The notes under the pieces: generated by a model
Databases searched by the model: none
Seen by the model: the letters and a program-made list of their open reading frames with translations, nothing else
What the model was told of the DNA's origin: nothing
Assembly: GCA_910578335.1 (NCBI GenBank)
Contig: CAJTPU010000012.1
Location: 56,385 to 120,384 of the forward strand
Source of the DNA: an uncultured Lachnospiraceae bacterium
GTDB lineage: Bacteria; Bacillota; Clostridia; Lachnospirales; Lachnospiraceae
Length of the DNA stretch: 64,000 nt
Direction: 5' to 3'
Made by a program: the position numbers and the translations under genes
Shown here: positions 43,801-50,955 of the stretch, in pieces
Layout of the letters: every line of letters begins with the position of its first letter
How positions within the stretch are numbered: the stretch's first letter is position 1

Positions 43801-44392
43801 TTCTGTCCGTCAAATATTCTATCTTCTGTTTTTTATTGATGCCAATCAAAAATTCTTCTACGTTCTGCCGGTTGCCGCCGCACGCGGACATACCCAGATA
43901 ATACTCATAGTACTGCCTGTCACTCCCGTTAAAAATTCGTGCAAAATCCGCAGAATAAAATAAATCCACCGCCTCCTCCGGATATGCCTTTGCCAGATTT
44001 GCAAAATGGAACAGGTTTCTGATGGTGCCAAGGGAAGAATCGAGCTGCATATATTCCACATTCACCACAAAGGGCAGGTAATATTCGCCCTGATTGCTGA
44101 TAACGTAGAACTCGCCCTTTACAACATCCCCCTCCTCCAGGTTTTCCCCGTGGAAGCAGAAAAATATCTCCTCCTCGCTTCCCACAAAATCTGTCGTCAC
44201 ACACTCCATTCTGCCATCCGAAGAGATAACACGCCCCTGCGTAAGCCTCCCCTGCTCTCCAAATATCCGAAAAGAGCCCTCCCTACGCTCTCCCGCCTTT
44301 ATAGTGAGTTCCAGTTTTGTACATGAAAAATCAAGGGAACCGTTTTCGTACTCAAAGTTCCCTTCCAGAATTCTTTCTATCACTTCCTCCAT
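40829..44392 (-). CDS. Giant solenoid protein of the Hsp70-like operon (DUF5717-like)
   Basis: About 1187 residues, cytoplasmic, unknown function. Residues 10-120 and 205-300 look like two beta-sandwich domains (LELTIKAGERREGSFRIFGE; RIEEPEGLVEAEVLLTRNGW). From about 310 to 1060 the chain is an all-helical repeat solenoid (LFQAQLLITEERFNEAGWVLEHAADIL, VWYAFRHGKYDEKCLRYLTLYF). Residues near 680-740 form a short beta insert (TDGRALVSLPGADSVIIFED). No membrane helix or catalytic motif is seen. ATG 44392 has AAGGTGA six bases before it. It opens a four-gene operon. Confidence 0.75.
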   Translation of the reverse strand: MEEVIERILEGNFEYENGSLDFSCTKLELTIKAGERREGSFRIFGEQGRLTQGRVISSDGRMECVTTDFVGSEEEIFFCFHGENLEEGDVVKGEFYVISNQGEYYLPFVVNVEYMQLDSSLGTIRNLFHFANLAKAYPEEAVDLFYSADFARIFNGSDRQYYEYYLGMSACGGNRQNVEEFLIGINKKQKIEYLTDRKEIRIEEPEGLVEAEVLLTRNGWGYTALAIETEGDFLYTESAEITEKDFTGNTCRLVFVVDTAYLHDGSNFGNIRIAGSCEEMEIPVVVSFRGAGDAGRLRRERKRLLLELMALYQSFRLKRISAAAWLRESGGLVERMTSEDEQNVSARLFQAQLLITEERFNEAGWVLEHAADILYDGTGKDPVLEAYYLYLTTLVSRDEAYIDRITGQVEHIYKKNRGEWRVAWLLLYLSDEYNRSFSKRWMFLEEQFERGCRSPIIYVEALLLLNLNPSLLTRLHGFERQLLSYGAKQEGLSKDVILQFVYLVQKEKEYSDCLYRVLETCYRLLPKPCVLQEICSLLIKGNKTGTKYLDWYRLGVENELRITRLYEYYVMSVDIGKAERLPKVVLMYFSYQNSLSYELAAFVYANVYRDRHVFPELYESYANTIEQFVIEQICKRRITRDLAYLYKEFVQPRMLTEEVAEALAELLFVHLIQTPQKAMRYVVVYQAGLAKEKYYPVTDGRALVSLPGADSVIIFEDEKQNRYSASVPYATEKLLLPGKLVKLLAPVAGNRQALNLYMCMSGREPADITEDNVLRFCFLLEDDEVSDAIKRAIGMKLLHYYYDNDKIAELDDYLEQARNLQLCAKERAEVFRFMVIRGKEEAAYEWLKTYGPYGMEPKTLVRLCAWIIRENEFVEEPVLLEAVWYAFRHGKYDEKCLRYLTLYFKGLTRELRDIYKAAAAFCVDTYELCEKMLLQMLFSGSFVGEKTDIFKTYVSGGAKAEVEEAFLSQCAYEYFVKDRVTEGYLFEEIAAVYRRGENVHLVCKLGFIKYYAENREELTGELKNTLYIFIHEMLAERIRLKMFLEFPDLPVTDRQLLSDRTIVEYKAHPEAKAVMHYCVESGDGAKSVYRTEEMQEAYGGVCYKDFVLFFGERLQYYIMENRNGSEQLTESAAIQMSETGGYGTESKYDMLNDLSISNTLQDYDTVDNLLAEYEYKEFLRNGLFSLT

Positions 44393-44423
44393 GGCACTCA
44401 CCTTCTTTTGCATATTTACATTG

Positions 44424-44453
44424 ATTATACCATTATCGGACAGACTTGTGCAA
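44424..44453 (-). promoter_or_regulatory. Promoter of the Hsp70-like operon
   Basis: TTGCAC (44448-44453), 18-bp spacer, perfect TATAAT (44424-44429), ending 31 bases before the ATG of the giant protein gene. Confidence 0.78.
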
Positions 44454-44484
44454 ATTTATTTTGGAAACTGCGGGCACAACTTTT

Positions 44485-45615
44485 TCATAGCGCCCTTCTG
44501 TAAAACTCTGCTATCTCCTCCCTGCCAAAATGTTTCGGATGGTTTGCCATGCCTGCCGCGGAAGTTTTCAGGCAGTTTTCGGTCATCCACGGGATATCCT
44601 CTGCCGTAATCCCCTGCGCGCCCAGTGTCATATCAAGCTGCAGCGCCTGCAAAAACCTTCTAAGCCGCGTTCCACAGTCCTTTTCGCTGCTCCCGCCAAT
44701 ACTTCGCGAAATAACGGCATAGCGTTCCGGAGCCGCATCTATGCTTGCCTCCGTAATCACCGGCGTGAGCGCCGCCAGACCTCTTCCGTGTACAATATTC
44801 CTGCAGCCGCTCGCCGGATGCTCCATGGCATGAGGCATGGTGATTCCCGCCGTATGAATCACCATGCCGCCCAGCGTACTTGCCCATGTCACAGCGTCCC
44901 ACGCCTCCTTACTCCCCGCTCCCTGATACAGAGCCGGCAGGTATTTTCCGATAAGTCTCATCGCTTCCATGCTCATCATATCCGTCATGGGCTGTGCAAG
45001 CCTCGACAAATATGCTTCCATGGCATGACAGAGCGCGTCAAAGCCGACCGAAGCCAGAACAGACTTGGGCATGGTTTCCATCAGTTCCGAGTCAATAATG
45101 GAAGCCTTTGCCACAATGGCATTACTCCGCAGAGATTTTTTATCCCCCGTTTCCGGATTTGTAAGCACGGCAAAGCCATTGCCCTCGCTGCCCGTGCCGC
45201 AGGTGGTCGGAATCAGCACCAGCGGCAGCGCACATTCTCCCGCTGCGCGGTTAAAGATATAATCGTTGATATTGCCATGGTTGACACAGAGAAAAGCAAT
45301 TCCTTTCGCACAGTCCAGGATGCTGCCGCCGCCCACACCTACCACGACTTCACAGCCCTTCTCCAGCGCAAAAGCGGCTCCTTCCTCCGCAGTGGTCGTC
45401 AGCGGGTTAGGACATACGTTATCAAACACAAACGTCTCCATTCCCGCCATTTTCAAGTATCCTGTGACACGCTCCAAAAGCCCGCTTTTTCTGGTACTGT
45501 TTTGTCCGGTCACAATAAGCGCCCGCTTCCCGTAAACGGACGCTGTTTCTCCTATCCTCGCCACCGTCCCGCGCCCAAATATCAAATTTACCGGAAGATA
45601 ATAACGAAATTCCAT
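44485..45615 (-). CDS. Iron-containing alcohol dehydrogenase
   Basis: A 376-residue group III dehydrogenase that would interconvert an alcohol and aldehyde with NAD(P)H. Motifs: NLIFGRGTVARIGE at the start, VVGVGGGSILDCAKGIA (cofactor loop), IPTTCGTGSEGNGFAV, and the metal ligands in VGFDALCHAMEAYLS and GITMPHAMEHPASGC. The substrate (butanol, propanediol, ethanol) is open. It could reduce lactaldehyde from rhamnose, but is far from rhaBAD. Confidence 0.93.
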   Translation of the reverse strand: MEFRYYLPVNLIFGRGTVARIGETASVYGKRALIVTGQNSTRKSGLLERVTGYLKMAGMETFVFDNVCPNPLTTTAEEGAAFALEKGCEVVVGVGGGSILDCAKGIAFLCVNHGNINDYIFNRAAGECALPLVLIPTTCGTGSEGNGFAVLTNPETGDKKSLRSNAIVAKASIIDSELMETMPKSVLASVGFDALCHAMEAYLSRLAQPMTDMMSMEAMRLIGKYLPALYQGAGSKEAWDAVTWASTLGGMVIHTAGITMPHAMEHPASGCRNIVHGRGLAALTPVITEASIDAAPERYAVISRSIGGSSEKDCGTRLRRFLQALQLDMTLGAQGITAEDIPWMTENCLKTSAAGMANHPKHFGREEIAEFYRRAL

Positions 45616-45647
45616 TGTACTGCCTCCTAAATCGATTCTGCAATTCT

Positions 45648-46862
45648 CTATAACAGGGATTTTACCGTATCCTCTATTATCCGAAAAGCCTTGTCACAAT
45701 CCGCTGCCGTGAGAATAAGCGGAGGAACCATACGAATAATATGCGCGCCTATTGCCGTAATCAGAAGCTTTCTCTCAAGACAGCCATGCTTTACATCAAT
45801 TCCCTTGATGCGCTCATCAAATTCTACACCGATAAACAGTCCCTGATGCCTTACCTCCTTTACATGGGGCAGTGTATTTAATTTTTCACAGAAATAATCT
45901 CCCATCTCTCTTGCATTTTTTGCGCAGTCCCTTGTCAGCAGCTCGTCAATTTCCGCCAGTGCCGCCGCGCAGCACACGGGATGCCCGCCAAAGGTGGTTC
46001 CATGGGAGCCCATGGAAAAAGCCTTAGCCACTTCCTTCGTCGCACAGATGGCGCCGATTGGCATACCGCCTCCCATTGCCTTTGCCATGGATACAATGTC
46101 CGGCTTAATGCCGTAATTCATATAACTCATGACCGCACCCGTCCGGCACCAGCCGCTCTGCACCTCGTCAAGCAGCAGCAAAATTCCCTTTTCATCACAA
46201 AACCGGCGCAATCCCACCAGAAATTCCTTTGTAGCCGGATGCACGCCGCCCTCTCCCTGTACAGGCTCCACCATAATTCCAATGGTATTATCCGTAACAG
46301 CCGCCTGAAAAGATTCCAGATTATTGTATTCTGCATAGGCAAAACCCGGCGTCATATCTCCAAAGCCAATCTGGCAGGCATTATCCGGCTGTCCTGTGGC
46401 GCTCATGGCGCCAAAGGTTCTGCCATGGAAAGACATTTTTGCCGTCACAATATTATATTTATGCGCGCCGTATTTTTCCACGCCATATTTTCTTGCCATT
46501 TTTATCATAGCCTCGTTTGCCTCTGCGCCGGAGTTCTGGTAAAATATCTTATCCATGCCGATAGTCGTGCAGATTTTTTCCGCAAGAAGCGCCTGCGGAA
46601 TCGTGTAGGGATAATTAAATGTCTGCATCAAATCCGCACACTGCTCCTGTACCGCTTTCACCACCTTCTCATTACAGTTTCCCGCGCTGTTTACGGCAAT
46701 GCCCGCATAAAAATCAAGATATGCCGTACCATCCGTATCGTACATATACATGTCCTTTGCCGTCTCTGCCACAAAGTCAAAGCGCTCATAGGTTTCAATC
46801 ATATATTGGGAAGCCTTGTCCTTAATTTCCTGTGCTGTCAATCCTGTATCCTGTAATTTCAT
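45648..46862 (-). CDS. Class III PLP aminotransferase (acetylornithine/GABA type)
   Basis: A 404-residue fold-type I enzyme. DFYAGIAVNSAGNCNEKVV and FYQNSGAEANEAMIKMARKY (phosphate loop) open the core, followed by MSFHGRTFGAMSATGQP, VEPVQGEGGVHPA, LLLDEVQSGWCRTG (Asp to the PLP ring) and SMAKAMGGGMPIGAI (Schiff-base Lys). It resembles ArgD most, but no arginine genes are near, and 4-aminobutyrate or ornithine use is possible. GAGGTG precedes the ATG at 46862; a GTG two codons upstream is less likely. Confidence 0.9.
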   Translation of the reverse strand: MKLQDTGLTAQEIKDKASQYMIETYERFDFVAETAKDMYMYDTDGTAYLDFYAGIAVNSAGNCNEKVVKAVQEQCADLMQTFNYPYTIPQALLAEKICTTIGMDKIFYQNSGAEANEAMIKMARKYGVEKYGAHKYNIVTAKMSFHGRTFGAMSATGQPDNACQIGFGDMTPGFAYAEYNNLESFQAAVTDNTIGIMVEPVQGEGGVHPATKEFLVGLRRFCDEKGILLLLDEVQSGWCRTGAVMSYMNYGIKPDIVSMAKAMGGGMPIGAICATKEVAKAFSMGSHGTTFGGHPVCCAAALAEIDELLTRDCAKNAREMGDYFCEKLNTLPHVKEVRHQGLFIGVEFDERIKGIDVKHGCLERKLLITAIGAHIIRMVPPLILTAADCDKAFRIIEDTVKSLL

Positions 46863-46896
46863 CCTCACACCTCATTTCTGTATGCATTTCAAACTT

Positions 46897-47526
46897 TTAA
46901 ATAAATCCTTTGATTTTTAAATATGACTGAAGCAGTTTTACGCAATTGTCAACCCCGACTCTCTCACTGTTTAATGTAAAGTCATAATTTACCGGATTGG
47001 TCCAACTGTTTCCATGCGTATAATATTTATAATAATCCGCACGATAGGCATCCGTATGGGCAATTGTCGCATGTGCAACTTCCTCCGTCACCCCCATATG
47101 CTCCATGGTACGTTCCACGCAAAATGCTCTGGGCGCCTCGATATAGACGCTCACGACATTGGCTCTTCCCCTAAGAATATAGTCCGCACACTTTCCTACA
47201 ATACAGCAGGATTCCGTGTCCGCAAGATTCTCAATAATCTGCTTCTGGTATTCAAAAAGTTTGTCATCTGATATAAACTTCTCGTTTCTGCTGATATACT
47301 GCCGGCTCCTCGGCAGCCCTCTCAACAGACTGGCAAAGCTTCCGTTGGCGCGTATCTTTTCATTCACCTCCTGAAACAGCTTCTCGTCCAGCCCGCTCAT
47401 CTGGGATGCAAGTGTAAGTATCCGGTTTTCATAACAGTGAATTCCCAGACCTGCCGCCAGTTTAGAGGCGATTTCCTTGCCGCCCGAGCCAAATCCTCTG
47501 GCAAAAGTAATCACATAATTGTCCAT
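46897..47526 (-). CDS. Cytidylate kinase-like protein
   Basis: A 209-residue P-loop protein of the cytidylate-kinase-like family. VITFARGFGSGGKEIASKLA is the altered nucleotide loop and GIHCYENRILTLASQMSGLDE the following block; CCIVGKCADYILRG and VYIEAPRAFCVERTMEHMGV are typical. True CMP kinase (cmk) is usually elsewhere, so the substrate is unknown. It sits 11 bases after the ABC ATPase gene, suggesting cotranscription with the transporter. Confidence 0.87.
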   Translation of the reverse strand: MDNYVITFARGFGSGGKEIASKLAAGLGIHCYENRILTLASQMSGLDEKLFQEVNEKIRANGSFASLLRGLPRSRQYISRNEKFISDDKLFEYQKQIIENLADTESCCIVGKCADYILRGRANVVSVYIEAPRAFCVERTMEHMGVTEEVAHATIAHTDAYRADYYKYYTHGNSWTNPVNYDFTLNSERVGVDNCVKLLQSYLKIKGFI

Positions 47527-47537
47527 CCCTGCCCTCC

Positions 47538-48278
47538 TTATCCAGCCATAAAGCGGCTCAAAAACTCTTTGGTCCGCGGGTTCTTTGGATTGGTGAAAAG
47601 TGTTTCCGGCACATCATCTTCCACGATATATCCCTTGTCCATAAAAATCGTTCTGGTAGACACATCCCGCGCAAACCCCATTTCATGCGTCACGATTATC
47701 ATGGTAAGACCAGTCTTTGCCAGCTCCTTCATCACATTCAGAACCTCCCCTACCATTTCGGGGTCAAGCGCACTGGTGGGTTCGTCAAAGAGCAGCACCT
47801 CCGGATTCATACAAAGTGCCCTGGCAATCGCCACGCGCTGCTTCTGTCCGCCGGAAAGGTGAGCCGGATAAGCATTGATATAAGGCGCCATGCCCACCTC
47901 CTTTAAGTGAGCTATGGCGCGGTCATACGCCTCCTCTTTTGAAATATGCAGCACTTTTCTTGTTCCAGCCATACAATTTTTCAGCACGCTCATATTATTA
48001 AAAAGATTAAAAGACTGAAACACCATCCCTACCTTGGAACGATACGCGTTGATTTCCCTCTGCACATCCCGCACTTCTTTTCCATGATACAAAACCTTGC
48101 CCGCCGTCTGATGCTCCAGTCTGTTAATACAGCGCAGCAGCGTGGACTTGCCGGAACCGGAAGAGCCTACAATACAGATTACCTCTCCCTTTTTCACGGA
48201 AAAATCAATTTTGCGAAGAACCTCATGCCCGCCGAAAGACTTGCCAAGCTCTACAATTTGAATGATGCTTTCTTCCAT
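47538..48278 (-). CDS. Amino-acid ABC transporter ATP-binding protein
   Basis: A 246-residue GlnQ-type ATPase. Walker A GSSGSGKSTLLRC, Q-loop VFQSFNLFNN, signature LSGGQKQRVAIARAL, Walker B EVLLFDEPTSALDPE and switch VTHEMGFARDV are all intact. Third gene of a binding protein-permease-ATPase operon; the specificity lies in the binding protein. Confidence 0.96.
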   Translation of the reverse strand: MEESIIQIVELGKSFGGHEVLRKIDFSVKKGEVICIVGSSGSGKSTLLRCINRLEHQTAGKVLYHGKEVRDVQREINAYRSKVGMVFQSFNLFNNMSVLKNCMAGTRKVLHISKEEAYDRAIAHLKEVGMAPYINAYPAHLSGGQKQRVAIARALCMNPEVLLFDEPTSALDPEMVGEVLNVMKELAKTGLTMIIVTHEMGFARDVSTRTIFMDKGYIVEDDVPETLFTNPKNPRTKEFLSRFMAG

Positions 48279-48326
48279 ATTTACCTCATTTCTGCGTATG
48301 CCCTCGTTATGTATCTGTAAGCTCCG

Positions 48327-49094
48327 CTACTGGTTATCCATATATTCCACGGCGAGTATATAATCTTTCTTTAACGCCAGCTTTTTCTCTATCAACAGGA
48401 AAATTTTGTTGAAGAAAAAGCAAAGTACAAAATAGATGACTGCAATAATTAAGTAAGATTCAAAATATTTGTAATAATTGCCCGCCACCGTCTTTGCCGT
48501 CATAAAAAGCTCGGAAAGCCCGATTACATTGAGCACCGACGTCATCTTCAGGTTTGTCAGAAACAGGTTTGCCATCTCAGGTATGATATTTTTAAACGCC
48601 TGCGGCAGAACCACCGTAAACATGGCAAGCATGGGGGACATTCCCAGCGCCAGTGCGCCCTCCCGCTGCCCATTGTCGATGGAGCCTATGCCCGCCCTGA
48701 CAGTCTCCGCCATATATGCGCCGGTATTCAGCACCGTCACCAGAATGCCGGCTGCCGGGATACCGATTGCCACGTCAGCCTGCCGCAGCCCATAGTATAT
48801 AATCATCGCCTGCACAATCATCGGCGTATCCCGAAAAATCTCTACATAGATTTCACACACCAGTTTTATCAGACGCACTACAGCCCTTTTCAGGATACTG
48901 TCTTCTCTGTTCACGCGGATATCCTGCACTATCCCAATCAGATATCCCATAACAAACCCAATGAGCGTTCCCAGAACAGCAACATACAAGGTAATCCATG
49001 TGCCTTTCCAAAATGAATTCATATATTTTTTTGCCAGAAAAAGCATCCATCCGACAGAGTTTTCAGGTGTTGCCGAAGCCAAGATTCCCATCAT
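48327..49094 (-). CDS. Amino-acid ABC transporter permease
   Basis: A 255-residue HisM/GlnP-type permease with about five helices. The EAA-type loop is seen at QREGALALGMSPMLAMFTVVLPQAFKNIIPEM. AGGAGG precedes a double ATG. Lies 30 bases after the binding-protein gene and 48 before the ATPase gene. A single permease implies a homodimer. Confidence 0.94.
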   Translation of the reverse strand: MMGILASATPENSVGWMLFLAKKYMNSFWKGTWITLYVAVLGTLIGFVMGYLIGIVQDIRVNREDSILKRAVVRLIKLVCEIYVEIFRDTPMIVQAMIIYYGLRQADVAIGIPAAGILVTVLNTGAYMAETVRAGIGSIDNGQREGALALGMSPMLAMFTVVLPQAFKNIIPEMANLFLTNLKMTSVLNVIGLSELFMTAKTVAGNYYKYFESYLIIAVIYFVLCFFFNKIFLLIEKKLALKKDYILAVEYMDNQ

Positions 49095-49124
49095 AGATTA
49101 CCTCCTGTTGCTGTGTCCGTCTTT

Positions 49125-50042
49125 TTAGTTTGCCGCCGGCTGTACTGCAATGGCAGTCGACATCATCTCATCCATCTTTGTTTTGTCCCATTCCATAGCG
49201 TCCATTGCCTCCTGAATCCTGTCACGCAGCGCTGTGTCATTCAGCCTTGTCGCAATACACACATTTGTCATGCCGTTATCGTCCACAAACCCCTCTCCTT
49301 CCGCAAAGGTGAGCATCACCAAATCCGTATTGGTAAGCAGAGCCGACTCTGCCGTAGGACGGTCAATCAACGCAGCATCCGCCACTCCGTTGGAAACCGC
49401 CATAAAGCACTCTGCCGTGGTCGCATAATTAGCGCCCGCCACCTTATCCGGTATCTGCTCCTGCAGCGTGACCCATCCGGTTCCTGTCTGTGTGGTAACC
49501 ACAATGTTCCTGCCTGCAAAATCCGCCAGGGAAGTAATGTCCTCCAGTCCGCTGCCAACCTTTACCGTCAGACAGTTTTCCCTATAGTAGTACGGCTCCG
49601 TAAATGCATAAGAAGCTTCCCTTTCCGGGGTTTTTCCCATTCCTGCAATAATACAGTCATACTCTCCCGAATCCATTGCCAGTCCGATGGTATCCCATTC
49701 CACTTTATGTATTTCAAGCTCCATGCCCAGATAGTCTGCAATTTTTTGTGCCATCATAACATCATAGCCATACGCATAATAGCTGCTCCCATAGATAGGC
49801 ACTGCCGTACCGCCCCCGGGAACCTCCGGCGTCTCCTGCGTCCAGTTAAAAGGCGCATACGCACATTCCATTCCCACACGCAGCACGCCATCCTTTGTAT
49901 TCTCTCCGTCAGCGCCCGCCTCTTCCTGCCCGCCTGCCGACGGCTCTGTACCTGCATTTACCTGCTTTCCTTCACCACAGCCGCAGACCATGCCTGCTGC
50001 CAATACCGCCGCTGCCAAAAGACCAATCACTTTCTTTTTCAT
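49125..50042 (-). CDS. Amino-acid-binding lipoprotein of an ABC transporter
   Basis: A 305-residue SBP_bac_3 protein. A signal with lipobox (AAGMVCGCG) leads to a Gly/Glu/Ala linker, then the binding domain: LRVGMECAYAPFNWTQETPE, YDVMMAQKIADYLGMELEIHKVEWD, YDCIIAGMGKTPEREASYAFTEPYYYRENCL. The Arg-Asp pair that clamps an amino acid is partly visible (AALIDRPTAES). The ligand is likely a polar amino acid. First gene of the transporter operon, behind a leader hairpin. Confidence 0.93.
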   Translation of the reverse strand: MKKKVIGLLAAAVLAAGMVCGCGEGKQVNAGTEPSAGGQEEAGADGENTKDGVLRVGMECAYAPFNWTQETPEVPGGGTAVPIYGSSYYAYGYDVMMAQKIADYLGMELEIHKVEWDTIGLAMDSGEYDCIIAGMGKTPEREASYAFTEPYYYRENCLTVKVGSGLEDITSLADFAGRNIVVTTQTGTGWVTLQEQIPDKVAGANYATTAECFMAVSNGVADAALIDRPTAESALLTNTDLVMLTFAEGEGFVDDNGMTNVCIATRLNDTALRDRIQEAMDAMEWDKTKMDEMMSTAIAVQPAAN

Positions 50043-50111
50043 AATTCTCCTCCATTCCGAAGCGGTTTACTGTGCAGAACCACTTCTTCCCGCAAAATCT
50101 TCGCAACAAGT

Positions 50112-50149
50112 AAAAACGGCGCCTACCTGTTATCAGGTAAACGCCGTTG
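50112..50149 (-). terminator. Leader hairpin/terminator before the amino-acid transporter
   Basis: Minus strand AACGGCGTTTACCTG, loop ATAA, CAGGTAGGCGCCGTT, then TTTT. It lies 25 bases downstream of the likely start point of the transporter promoter (50171-50200) and 70 bases before the binding-protein ATG. It may be an attenuator or the terminator of the XRE-cupin gene at 50309. Confidence 0.75.
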
Positions 50150-50170
50150 TTCACATCTGTTGCTGGGACA

Positions 50171-50200
50171 ACTATAAACCAATATGCATTATATTGTCAA
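50171..50200 (-). promoter_or_regulatory. Promoter of the amino-acid transporter operon
   Basis: Perfect TTGACA (50195-50200), then TATAGT (50171-50176) at 18 bp, or TTATAG at 17 bp. The surrounding 50200-50308 stretch is T-rich and holds no gene. Confidence 0.72.
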
Positions 50201-50308
50201 TATTGTTTTGTATTTTTTCTTTTTTTCGTTACAATTCCTTATTTTTCCTTGATTTTAGAAATTTTTTTGTCTGCTTTTTTCTCTTTTGTGCACTATATCG
50301 CACGCAAG

Positions 50309-50863
50309 TCATGCAGTATAATAAAACACGCAGACAATCTGCAGAAGCTCCTTGTCCTCATTACAGTACATGTGCTCCTTGTCTGTTTCAAAACGTATGG
50401 CATCCCCTGTTCCAGCCACATATTTCCTTCCATCCATTTTCAACGTAAGCTGTCCCTTTTGTACAACCAGATATTCTCTGGTATTTTCCCCGTGCGCGCC
50501 ACTGTAATACACTTCATTCGGCGCGATTTCCATCGTATACAGTTCAAAATTCCTTGTTTTCTCATAGGGAAAATAATTATATATTCTGTACTTATCTTTC
50601 TCTTCCTTAATCGGCATAAGCCATTCCTTTTTCACAGGATATATCTGCTCTTTCGGCGTCTCTACCAAGTCTGTCAATTCCACGCGGAGTCCGCTGACAA
50701 TTTTACCCAAAATCCCAATCGTCGGGTTTGCTTCTCCCCGTTCAATCTGTCCCAGCATACTCTTGCTGACGCCTGTCTGCTCCGCCACCATGTCAAGACT
50801 ATACCCTCTGGCAGTACGAATACGCTTTAAATTCATTGAAATATTTTGATTCAGATAATCCAT
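50309..50863 (-). CDS. XRE-family regulator with cupin domain
   Basis: A 184-residue repressor/activator. N-terminal HTH: RIRTARGYSLDMVAEQTGVS, KSMLGQIERGEANPTIGILG. C-terminal cupin: MEIAPNEVYYSGAHGENTREYLVVQKGQLTLKMDGRKYVAGTGDAIRFETDKEHMY. This class often controls uptake of amino acids or polyamines, and it lies upstream of the transporter operon on the same strand. The ATG at 50863 has GGAGG eight bases before it. Confidence 0.9.
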   Translation of the reverse strand: MDYLNQNISMNLKRIRTARGYSLDMVAEQTGVSKSMLGQIERGEANPTIGILGKIVSGLRVELTDLVETPKEQIYPVKKEWLMPIKEEKDKYRIYNYFPYEKTRNFELYTMEIAPNEVYYSGAHGENTREYLVVQKGQLTLKMDGRKYVAGTGDAIRFETDKEHMYCNEDKELLQIVCVFYYTA

Positions 50864-50955
50864 ATCCGCTTCCTCCACTTATTTATTATAAAATCTATTC
50901 CACACTTTCGCAATACTGCATATACTGTTGATAAGTAAATCTATGAGGATTCTTT

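Noticed and set aside
49113..50177. Long open frame on the plus strand opposite the amino-acid-binding lipoprotein
   Set aside because: It is antisense to a clear gene with lipobox and binding motifs; the translation is rich in His, Arg and Cys without domains. Similar long antisense frames opposite the alcohol dehydrogenase (44530-45630) and lipoprotein 2 (54956-56113) were dropped for the same reason.
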